Below the pieces are notes generated by a model. The model was not told where the DNA came from. It ran no database searches and saw only the letters and a list, made by a program, of their open reading frames with translations. From Nemertoderma westbladi (lineage: Eukaryota > Xenacoelomorpha > Nemertodermatida > Nemertodermatidae): DNA of 64,000 bases. The position numbers and the translations under genes are program-made. The stretch covers positions 1 through 64,000 of the forward strand of contig JAUCBJ010001424.1 in NCBI GenBank assembly GCA_032718475.1, written 5' to 3'. Shown one piece after another: positions 31,693 through 41,689 of the stretch (the stretch's first letter is position 1; each line of letters starts with the position of its first letter).

Positions 31693-33575
31693 TTGAAATA
31701 GCATTTTATAAGTTACATCATCCTGGTGCTCAACATACTGATATAGTCCAGACACACTTATAGCTTGATTGGCTACACTATTCTTAACATAGGTTGTTAA
31801 GATTTCCATGAGGATGGCATCAAATATTTGGAAATATTCATCCATAGTCTTATGATGGTCGCTCCCACGTTTGGCAAATGCAAGTGCTGCAGGTGACTTA
31901 TACCCCAAAAGCTTACAGAGTTCTTCAAAAAAGATGTTCCATGAGAATTGACGCAATAGCCTATGAGAATTCATCTCATAATGTCCAATTGCCACTATGG
32001 GAACAAGCCAGGGGTACAACTCAGTGTTGGAATGAATTAAACGGGCTATAAGAATGTAAATAAGTCCATCAACACAACAAGCAGTCCAACTACGATCCCC
32101 CATATCTGACTTAACAACTGCAAGGACATCAGCATCAGGATTGATTGGTAACTGTTTGGGTTTGTCATAACTGGTGGTCTTATGGAGTCCTCAGTAACCG
32201 TAGACATATTACATTCAATGGATCCCCTTAGTCTATCAGCCAAGTAATCCATTAAGAAGAAATTGCCTTCTTTAAACTGCTATGAAGATATAGACAATGT
32301 TTTAGTACAGTTAGTGCACTTTCTTCGAGTTTTTTCAAAGGTTAGATTACAATGTTACATACTTTCTGGGCAGTAAAAGAATAAGACAATACATTTTCAT
32401 CTATATAGTCGACCCCACCATGACTCGAATTCTCACCAGCTACCTTGTCCAAATAAGTTTGTACTATGTTATCACGGGCTTTGTCAAGGACAATTTTCAA
32501 GTTATCATCCGTTTCAGCTAATTTAGTATATGGAATAACAGTATTCCGCCATTCAAGTGGTGCCATTGCTGGATCTCGTTGCAAGTTCAGTGATGCATCT
32601 ATGGTCAGTATAAATCGATTGCATGTAACACTTGCACCCTTTCCAGAGCCCAATCGTGAATGATAAGTTTTAGAAATTACCTGGGAATTATCAAAGTGTT
32701 CCACATAATCACTATTTATTACTTTGGGGTGCTTCATAGCTAGTGTATTTATAACTCTACGAATTGTAGAATAACTGCCACATGGATTCCCAAAAGCATT
32801 CAGTTTACAGTTAACAAAACTGTTTGGGACACAATAAGATATTAATGCAGATGGAAGTTGATGCTCAGATACATATCTTGAATTAGAAATATACAACATT
32901 TGTGACAAAATATTACAAAAAGCTTTATGCTTTAATGGTGATGGATTTGATGGATAGTTAGTAAGCACTTTAATAAATGTTAACAACTCAGAACAGTTTG
33001 TTTTTATCTCTTGTTCTTCTAGCTCACAACCATTCATCATCCTTTGAACAGAGAAGTCTTGTTCTTTACAAAGGGTTTTTGAAGCGATTTTTAGTCCTGT
33101 CCGGTCCGTACGTTTTCTGTGAGAGAGTGGGAAATTCTATTTTTTTCACCTTCGGATAACATGTCCCTGTCCAGAAGACTGCAAACATACTCTACCATCA
33201 TCAACTGATAGGTTTGTCAGAGGCAGCTGTAGAAGTTGGCTCAGAAGAATCTGCAGAAGTCTTGGAGTGAGGGTTGTATAAGGTTGGTAAATCATCAATG
33301 CCAGAACGTAGATTTCTTAGGAAGTCAGCTTGGGAAATACAACGTGTACATATTTGATCACGGCGTCGAGTTGTTTTGCTAATTAAATTCCATTGAAACA
33401 AGCATTCAATATTAGTTTTGGAAACGCATTTTGAACTAGAAATATTCAATAGTTTGTAATCAACATCTTCCCATTTATTGTAGCAATAATCATGGATTTT
33501 ACACTGGCAACCCACAACAGTAAATTTGCCTTTAGCGTGGCTTTGAATATCCATTAGTAAATTATAAATACTCAA
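31693..33575 (-). CDS. Uncharacterised multi-exon gene of a transposase-like family
   Basis: Minus strand, three coding blocks. 33575-33201: 124 residues with GCQCKIHDYC and a later CTRC. 33040-32363: GSYSTIRRVINTLAMKHP, VEHFDNSQVISKTYHSRLGS, MAPLEWRNT. 32279-31693: MDYLADRLRG, DGLIYILIARLI, AIGHYEMNSH, ALAFAKRGSDHHKTMDEYF. The order (F-D-N-x-Q, then D-G-L-x-Y, then G-H-Y-E-M-N, then D-H-H) recalls uncharacterised proteins common in cnidarian and other invertebrate genomes, possibly related to DUF6589. Conserved D, D and E residues would suit an RNase-H-fold nuclease; this is inference. A clean GT-AG intron lies at 32362-32280. Frameshifts at about 33200-33050 and about 32150 mean it is probably a pseudogene, or the assembly has errors. 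Confidence 0.5.
32280..32362 (-). other. 83-bp spliceosomal intron in the transposase-like gene
   Basis: Donor AAA|GTATGT at 32362 and acceptor TTCATAG|CAG ending at 32280. Both exons are in phase 0 (FTAQK then QFKEGNFF). The intron contains in-frame stops, so splicing is needed for continuity. Confidence 0.65.
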
Positions 33576-34049
33576 AATAATAAATTATACCAGTACAATC
33601 CAGCTGCTTAAAATTGCTGTTAAAAATCTAATTCTGGTCTGCCTAAGTCAAGCCAACTCAAGTCTTCAGAACCTCAGTCAGATATTCAGATTCAGGTTGG
33701 ATGATTAGGCAGATGGCTAAACTCACACTCACACAGCCTACTGAACAATTAGTTACTGGTATATCTCAGTAAAAAAAAACCCTACATGGATTGGATTCGA
33801 ACCCACAACCCATACATGGATTAAACTCAAACTCCAAATTTGGATATTTTGCATTGTTATTATTATTTAATCAATTTCATTCTTTAAAAATGTTATATTT
33901 TGATATATTATAAATATAATTTCAGTAACATGAATAAATCTCTAAATATTTTAATCATAAATGCCAAATATGTGCAAAATACTCAAAATTTGGAGGAAAT
34001 TGCAAATTTGCTGTAAACTGTCCAAATTTGGATGATATTCAAATTAGGC
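33576..34049. other. Spacer with a tRNA-like B-box remnant
   Basis: AT-rich. 33790-33812 holds GGTTCGAATCC in reverse orientation (B-box-like) next to a short duplicated ACCCA(C/T)A block, possibly a SINE scrap. Nothing else seen. Confidence 0.4.
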
Positions 34050-34648
34050 TAGAACACAGACTGATAGTTGCAGATGATGCCTTTCCGTTGAAAGAAAATA
34101 TTATGAAGCCCTATAGTAACAGATTAATGTTAACTGATGAGCATCACATATTTAACTATAAGGCTGAGCAGAGCCCGGAGAACATCTGAAAACGCATTCG
34201 GCATATGGGTGTTGACCCAGATGTACTGATTACATATCAGTTTCTTTATTGTAAATATTTATTGTTAACCTGTGCTTCAATCTTAATTAATTAATTTCTG
34301 ATCATTTATGCTTCGCCTGATTTTATATTTTATTAATGGAATAATAAATTGTTTATATTCGATATAAAAAAAAAATTCGGCATAATGGCAGCTCGATTTC
34401 AAGTATTTCAGAGTAAAATACTCCTCCGCCCAGATAAGACAGAAAAAATAATATGGTGTTGTTGTGTATTACACAACTTGCTGCGTGAGAAGGTTATTGC
34501 GTACATACCTTCTAACATCGAGTCGGATAGTAGCCATACCCTCGAAGAACCAGGTGGCAGAGAGCATGAGAGTAACTTACAAAGTTTAGTTTGTCAAGGG
34601 GGAAATCGTAACTCAGACTCTGCACAAAATATCAGAGACAAACTTTGA
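34050..34648 (+). pseudogene. PIF/Harbinger transposase, 3' half, interrupted
   Basis: Plus strand: IVADDAFPLKENIMKPYSN, then EHHIFNYKAEQSPENI at 34055-34195, then FGIMAARFQVFQSKILL and CCVLHNLLRE at 34377-34500. These are the A-D-D-A-F-P-L block (second catalytic Asp) and the S-R-A-R-x-x-x-E-N-A-F-G-x-x-A-x-R-F block (catalytic Glu) of DDE_Tnp_4 nucleases. A 169-bp insertion splits the second block. The 5' half with the first Asp was not found. It faces the MADF gene below, as the two genes of Harbinger elements often do. Confidence 0.8.
34206..34374 (+). mobile_element. Poly(A)-tailed retro-insertion with 10-bp target duplication
   Basis: The exact repeat ATTCGGCATA at 34196-34205 and 34375-34384 flanks 169 bp that end in a run of A. 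AATAAA sits about 20 bases before the A run (TGGAATAATAAATTG). This is what target-primed reverse transcription of an mRNA or LINE 3' end leaves behind. The inserted body is not recognised. Removing it restores the Harbinger motif ENAFG-IMAARF in order. Confidence 0.75.
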
Positions 34649-34787
34649 CACTATTTTAGTGGACCTGGTAGAGTTTCATGGCAAAATACAGTAAAGTACA
34701 CATTTTAATTAAATAATCATACATTAAAGTTATCAAATAAATTTCACCTAAATTTCTCAATACTCAATATGTAACTATTTCTTAGAA

Positions 34788-36188
34788 CTATAAGGACATG
34801 TATGTCTTTGGCGATGTCTGTGCACTATATGTAAATTCTGATTGTTGTTGATATTGTTGTTGATATGCCTGAGGTGATGGATAGTATGGTTGTTGTGTTT
34901 CGATAGACATTCCTAGGCGGCGGTTATTCTGTGCCAAGTAGAGAATTTCTTGAATACGGAACTTTGCCAGACTGCGTTGTTGTTCTGGAATCCTTTGCAG
35001 CGCGAGTGTTACATACTCTACATACGCCTTGTTGGCTGTGGTTCCCTCACTCTCTTGGTTACATTTCGTTTGACTACATGCGCGCATCACTCCCATAGCC
35101 TCTTTCAGTAGCTCTCTCTCCTGCTCTTTAATCCTCTGTTTCTGTCTCAATTGACTCCTAAGTTTTTCGTTCCGCCCCACTGCAAGAAATATCCGTGCAC
35201 GTTTTCTTTCTGCCTTTGCCAACAATGCAATCACCTTCTCCTCTTTTTCCGTCTACGTTAGAAATATGTTTTCCATCGTTGCCCACCACACTCTCCTTCA
35301 AATTTTCACTACGCACTGTCGTATCACACACTGTGACATTTTCCTCAATTTTTTCATCACTTTCTTTGTCCGTACCCTCGCTTCCATTGGTCGGGATATC
35401 ATCTTCAAATGAAACAAATGAAGAGTCATGTAAGTTGCTTGAGGAAACGGATTTCAATCCATCAATTTTGTCTGTAAAAGACAGTGTTGGAAAAGCTTCC
35501 AAATGGTTTATATATATCATCAGGCCCTGCACCACTTTTCATGGATTTTGTTACTTTGGCCTTTAACCTTCTGTAGGTGTGTGTCCCTTAGTTGTTTCCA
35601 TTTGCGTTTCGTAAAAGCCACTATAAAAATATATATACCAGGAACTTGAGTTTAAATTAATACAAATTTTAAGTTTTTAATAGATAAAAATTAATATTGT
35701 AAAAAATAATTAATATTGTAAAAAATAATTAATATTGTAAAAAATAATTAATATTGTAAAAAATAATTAATATTGTAAAAAATAATTAATATTGTAAAAA
35801 ATAATTAATATTTTGAATTAATATGAATTAATATTCAATATTTTTCGTCATTAAAATATATTCTGCACTCAGTTTAGGCCTAATTCAGAAATTTGAAATG
35901 GTTTCACAAATTTTTTAAATTTCAAAAAATACTACAGTAGCTAGTAAAAAAAAAACACTAGAAAAAATTTATCTAAAAAATTAGATTTTTTTAAATATCA
36001 GCTAGACAACTTACGTACAGCTCACCTGTTTCATGACAACTAGCTGCTACATTTTCCCATGCCCTCTTCACAACACCTTTCATTTTATACTCTGCCAGAC
36101 TGGAATTCCATAGACAAGGCTGTGATTTCATGTTCTCAATTAGCATTGAAATCATAATATTTTCACCACTTTCGATTTCCTGATCCAT
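34788..36188 (-). pseudogene. MADF/BESS-type companion gene of a Harbinger element
   Basis: Exon 1, 36188-36026, encodes a MADF start (MISMLIENMKSQPCLWNSSL, VVKRAWENVAASC) with donor GTGAGC. Exon 2 starts at 35620 (acceptor TTATAG) with KRKWKQLRDTHLQKV, then SMKSGAGPDDIYKPF in another frame. The tail has EEN-rich acidic sequence, then a basic helix (ERKRARIFLAVGRNEKL) and YVTLALQRIPEQQRSLAKFRIQEIL, a BESS-like end (35234-34788). MADF proteins of Harbinger elements bind the element ends and help the transposase into the nucleus. At least three frameshifts (near 35555, 35490 and 35210) make this copy dead. Confidence 0.75.
35689..35810. repeat. 19-bp AT tandem repeat in the MADF intron
   Basis: About six copies of ATTAATATTGTAAAAAATA, nearly perfect, then a decayed AATATGAATTAATATT tail. 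It lies between the two MADF exons. Confidence 0.9.
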
Positions 36189-36579
36189 GTTGATAAAATA
36201 CTGTAGGCCTAGTATAGTAAACACAGCAAAAATATCAACTAGAAATGTACCGAAATGCTCTTTGTCTATAAAAATGGGATGAAGTGATTGTTTTGTTTAT
36301 CCTGAGCGTCTAGCAACGCAGCACAATCTCGAATATAGTTTCCATGGCATCATATGATCGCCGTGCCTGACACCCCACCCCGACCATTATTTGCAATTAG
36401 GTAGTACAAATAGAAAGTTTTGCTAAAAACACACACTAGTGCCTAATTGCATATAAATTACAACATTTCTGCAGTTGTTTGTGCCGAGTAAAAAAAAATC
36501 ACGAAATGCCCCCAGTCTTTCCTTTTTTCATGTGATAAGATCCAATCTTTATCATGGTGAAAAACACAAGCCTCTCACT

Positions 36580-36900
36580 GCCGACGCTCGCCACTCAAAA
36601 AATTGAGCAAGTTATAAAAGGGCAGTGGGCTGCAGCGGCGAGCTGCAGTGGCCATTTGTGGTGTATCATCACCCATAGAGAATAATGTGTTTTATTTTGA
36701 AGCGGCGGCTGCCCGCAGCGGCCGCTGGGGAATTATACTGTAGAGAAAGTTTTTAAAAAAGCAGTGGCCTGTAGTGGCGAGCTGCAGCGGCCATTTGTGG
36801 TGTATCATCACTCATAGAGAATACCGTGTTCTATTTCTAAAAAGTGGCCACTCACTGTGGCCGCTCGCCGCTGCCGCTCCTGTGGTGTATCATGGCCTTT
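36580..36900. repeat. GC-rich GCCGCT/GCAGTGG repeat cluster
   Basis: Two 139-bp-spaced copies of GCAGTGG(G/C)CTG(C/T)AG(C/T)GGCGAG, each followed by GGCCATTTGTGGTGTATCAT (from 36622 and 36761). A third GTGGTGTATCAT is at about 36881 after GCCGCTCGCCGCTGCCGCTC. The GC-rich words occur in both orientations, so hairpins are possible. It may be the end of a non-autonomous DNA transposon. Confidence 0.6.
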
Positions 36901-37020
36901 ACCCCTTTCGGCGGACGAAAAGTCCTGTATTTTCTAATTAAATAAATTGGAGATGAGCTGTTGCAACTGTAATTAATGAAGTAATGTAAATGGTTTTGTT
37001 CAGAAGTGGAAAAACTGAGA

Positions 37021-37125
37021 AAGCCCGTCACCAGGGGTTGAACCAGCGCTATACATTCGTTTCAGGCTAACAGGCCTTATCAGTAGCGCTAACCAGCTCA
37101 GCCACTAGCCCCTGACACTCACTAT
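37021..37125 (-). mobile_element. tRNA-derived SINE head
   Basis: Minus strand: A box TGGCTGAGCTGG (37093-37104), B box GGTTCAACCCC (37034-37044), starting GGGGCTAGTGGC. The spacing fits a Pol III promoter with an enlarged variable region. No acceptor stem closes it, so it is not a tRNA gene. Confidence 0.65.
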
Positions 37126-39308
37126 CCCACCTAATCCACTTCTATTGAACGGGCAGTCTTACGTTGCATGTTGCAAAATCGTTGCATAATATTATAATTT
37201 TCTCATAGTATTTTCTAATATATAGGATATATAGTTATTAGTTATTTAATTAGTTAATTAATTAGTTATTATTATGGTGCAGTTATTTTAGTGTTTATTT
37301 GTAGGTAGGGTTCATTTTTGATTGGAGGCTGGTTTCTATTTTGTTATATATATAATACTTCACCAGTCAGGTTGTACTTTACCATTTTTTTCACCTCTAC
37401 CATTTTGGTCTTTATACATTCAATAATTTAGATATAATATAAGGGAATAAATAGCACTTCTAGGAGAAAAATATATTTGAAGGCATAAATACATTAAATG
37501 CATACTTCAATGCAATTTCATATTATGTAGATTGAAATAAATTATAATCACACATAACCAAATTGGGTTAGTGCGAAAGGTGGAAAACAGTTGATAAGAT
37601 AATGGTAAGTAAGGACTGGACAGGATTAGTTCCCATTGGGTTATGCACAAATTCCAACTTCCAATTGCAGTGTTCTCCGGCATTAGCATACATAGGTAGC
37701 TAGCTAGATACTGTATTTTATAGTATAACAAGAGAATTAAAGTACTGAGAAAATAGTTGTTTAATAAAATGAATAAAAATTTAAAACTGATTTCTTATTT
37801 AATTTTGTTTCAATTAGCGATTACTTAAAATTGTAATGGAGGTTAACAAAAATGTTTACAGGTGGCTGCAATTTTTCAGAAATGTGGTTTTGCAATTTCA
37901 GAAGTGGGCTGACAGCAGTAGCATTCATGGAGTACCAGCCATGGGTGGAAAAGATAGTTCACCATTAAGAAGGTAAGAGTTGATTTCTAACGTTTATGAA
38001 TTACAGCAGGTATAATTAGTGGGTGGAGTAATTAGTAATTAGGGGGTGGAGTACCACTTACGTATTTTCACTTTTTTGATTTTCCAGATATCGATTTTAA
38101 TGAGGATTTCAAATCTAAAACGGTTTAGCGAAATTTGTTAGTTATCGAGTTATCCATCTACTTCGGAAAGACAGTTGAAGTCTGAACTTAAAAAAAAAAC
38201 TAAAATTTAAACATCTGCTGGAGTGTATATGTAGGTTCGAATTCCATAAAAGTTGGTTTGAAAAAAAATTTAATAAATATCAAGGCACTAGTTGTAGTAT
38301 TTCTAGTGAAATATTTAATCACACCGCTTGCAACTATAGGGAGACAAAAATTATTAAATCACTTTTGTCTACATTCTGGGGTATTGTGTTTCGATATCAG
38401 CATAAAAATAATATTCTAACCACATAGAAGATGCCACCATTCTTCAAAAACAATTTAATTCACATTTTCTATAACTTGACCATAGGCCTACATATACATG
38501 TGGCACAAAATACTTTAAGACGAAAAAGTGGCCAAAAAGAAAAGTTTATCTTACAGCTTTTGACTATGATGTAAATATGGAAACTTGGTATTTCCCATGT
38601 CTATATTAACTTTGAATGTTAACACACTCGTACCCCTAGATTCGGTAGATGAAGTATTACACAGAGGTTCATTGAACTGCAATTTCGAGAGGATGGAGCG
38701 GAATTTTTATTAAAAACTAAAATTACATCAAATAAAAAGAGTAGTATCATTTCCCTTATCAATCAACCCTTAACATATTTGACCTCGCCCACTAGTTTCA
38801 CAATCTATAGTAGGGTGAATGCTGGTAAGTGCGTCATGGTTTAAATGCGGCATATTTAAAAATTGTACAGTAAATGAGTCGAAAATGTAATATAATTACT
38901 TATAAAATCATCGTAATACTATTTCACAAATTGTTACGTAAGAAAACAATTAATGTTAACCCAAATGTTACTGAAATATTATGTCTGAAGTAGTATATTC
39001 TTATAAATTAAAAGTACAAGATTAATACTCCCATAATGAAACTTGAAGATCTCAGGAACTATTGGCTAGAATTGTAAGCTATAGACGGCGGTAAATTCAA
39101 AATATAAATGTCCTCCAATTGATATTAATGCACTTACCCCAAAGAAATATCATGAAGTGCTATATGCTTATATGCATTTGCCCCACAAAATTTACTTATT
39201 GTGGCAAGTGCACATTCATAAAAACTGCTCTCCTATCAGGCACCAATGCTTATTCATACACTCATTACTTCCAGTATAGGTCTATAGTAACACTGCAGTA
39301 TTGCAACA
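37126..39308. other. Spacer, mostly unassigned
   Basis: 38090-38180 resembles 8320-8400 (GGATTTCAAATCT(G/A)AAA, then CTTAG or GTTTAG). 39130-39215 has several related words around GCACTTACCCC, GCATTTGCCCC and GGCAAGTGCAC in both orientations, which may be subterminal repeats of the pogo-like element beside it. Nothing else recognised. Confidence 0.4.
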
Positions 39309-41304
39309 GTGGAAAATACAGTAGTAGTGGTCAGTGGTAGGCCCAGAGCAGTAGGAGTTAGAGATATGGTACGTAATTATGTCAAAAAGACTCAATGGGC
39401 AAGTTGCCCAAAAGAACATTTAGATGATGCAGTTACCACTGCGAAATCTGGAGTGTTGAGTGCATTTCGAGCATCAACTCGTTACAATTTCCCTCGTTCA
39501 ACAATTGAAGACCATGTTACAGGGAGAAGAGGAGTTTCTGTGGGAGGTGGAGGGCACTCTAAAACTCTACCAGTGGAACATGAAGAAAGATTAGCCAATT
39601 GTATAAAAACTATGGGCAAGTGGGGATTTGGACTGTCTCGAAATGAAATTGTCGGTGTATATGTTAAGGAAAATTCCATTGCCAATCCTTTCCGAGATGA
39701 TATCCCTGGAGAAGACTGGTTCCGTTCTTTTAAACTTCGCTATAAATTATCCTTAAAGGTAGCAGAGTCATTGGAAGTCCCTCGAATGAAACAGCAGTGT
39801 AATCCTTATTCAGTTTATAGCTTCTACGATATTTTGGAAGAGCTATTCGCAGAACACCCAGAACTGTCATCCCATCCAGAACATATATTTAACCTTGATG
39901 AGTCCTATATTTGTTATGACCCAAAACGAATTAGGTCGTGAGTGCCATCAATGAGCCAGTGATGCGGCAAAAACAGCAGGCAGTGGGTGAGATAATACGA
40001 CTATATTAGCATTGGCAAATGCTGCTGGTGAGTTATTTCCTCCATTTATAATCTACCAAGCTCACTGTCTCTGGACCAATTGGATGCCATTAACAGCCTA
40101 CCCAGGCACTATATAATCTGCTGTTAAAAAAAGGTTAGATAACAAAGGAAGCATTCACTGAGTGGGTTATGTGAGTTCATCCCCACAATGGAATATAGTG
40201 ATACAAACAAACAAGTTAAACGGGATTATTTCATTCTTGTAATATATGGGCATACTTCCCACTTCCCATGTTGATATGAGAGTATTAGAAGCAGCAATGT
40301 CTAACAAGATAATCCTAGTATGCCTACCACCACACTTATCGCACATTCTTCAACCATTGGATAAGAGTTTCTTTTTGCCTTTTAAAGTACCATGGAATAC
40401 AAAACTAGTTCAATGGCAGAGGGCAAATTATGGAATGAAGCTTGGGAAACGACAGATGGCTATCGTGATTGGTGATTGCTGGAGAGAGATGAAAGAGAAG
40501 CCCAAAGTGATTACTGCAGGTTTTGCAAGTACTGGAATATTCCCGTTTAATCGAAATGTGGTTCCTACTGATAAGTTTGATAAATCTTTTCTTGAAAAAT
40601 ATCATCAAGAAAATACAAGATCCATAATAGAATTCAACTCTACTGAACAGCAACATGATGATGAGGAGCATTAACTTCCACATCCTCAAACACCACAATC
40701 TACCTCAAGCTCAGATCATGTTCCACAACCACCAGAACCAAACTCAGTTAATGTCTCACAACCAGCACATACAACATCAAACCCAGGTCATGTTCAACAA
40801 CCCACCTCAAGCTCCAAATCAAGTCATACTGGGTCATCCAGCTCTTTTGATGTTACATTTGCGGAGATATTGTTTGATAAATTATCTCAAACTAAAGTTA
40901 GTATGAGAAAACGAAGAAAAGTGCGAAATACAGCAAAAGTTCTAACAAGAGAAGAAGCTGGCTTTGAATCCAAGCCTGAGTCAGAGACTGAGACTGATAG
41001 TCATAAGGTTGCAAATAAAGGGAAGAAGTCAAAAAGCAATGGGAATAAATTTCAAATTAAAAATAAAAATACAACATCGCAGCGAAGGAGAATAGTTCCA
41101 ATACTTGATTCTGACTCAGATCCTCTAGAAGAAGTGATACATCAGATAGTACAGCAGGACATAGTCAGTGTGGATTTCACTACATACACTACTACATCAA
41201 TGAAGGTTTTACGTTTCCTTTTCTTTGGTTGTTTAAATGGTTTGATTCATTTCACTAATTTCACTAATTTCTTGAAGTTGAACTTGAATGTATATTTACC
41301 ATAA
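39309..41304 (+). pseudogene. Pogo/Tigger-like DDE transposase
   Basis: 39309-39941 is open for 210 residues: a psq-type helix-turn-helix (AKSGVLSAFRASTRYNFPRS, STIEDHVTGRRG), a CENP-B-like part (GEDWFRSFKLRYKLSLKVAE) and FNLDESYICYDPKR with the first catalytic Asp. 39942-40245 continues in broken frames (TTILALANAAGELFPPFIIY). 40246-41304 resumes with IILVCLPPHLSHILQPLD and GFASTGIFPFNRN, then after one in-frame TAA (40672) a serine-rich and basic tail. The second-Asp motif, usually DGHTSH, reads YGHTSH at about 40240, and a short CTTCCCA duplication follows it. Both changes would inactivate it. Inverted terminal repeats not resolved. Confidence 0.82.
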
Positions 41305-41423
41305 TATAATTACAGAAATTGCACTAAATTTAATATATTTAATATAGTTGATGGTAGGTCGGACATGAATAGCAATAAAATACTATTAGAAATAGTGTGT
41401 CTGGCCCTGACTGGCGCTATAAG

Positions 41424-41519
41424 TTATGTGAAATTAAAGTAAGTTGTTATGTACTACATTTCATTTAAGATCATGTGAAATTAAAGTAAGTTGTTATGTA
41501 CTACATTTCATTTAAGATC
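41424..41519. repeat. ~48-bp tandem duplication
   Basis: TGTGAAATTAAAGTAAGTTG plus TATGTACTACATTTC and TTTAAGATCA occur twice, back to back and without mismatch. Confidence 0.9.
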
Positions 41520-41689
41520 AGTGAGTTCTCTAGTAAATTATTATAATATTATATTATTAAATCACTCATTGTCGAGGTTAACCTGACCCATTCCCCAACC
41601 CAGTAACCCAACCCGCCTGCAAACCCACCACCAGTACAACAATTATCCATATCTGGAGCTAATGCAGCACATCTGCAGCCTCTTTATTT

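Noticed and set aside
35195-35566. Leu/Ser/Pro-rich plus-strand ORF of 123 codons
   Set aside because: Antisense shadow of the MADF pseudogene's acidic region.
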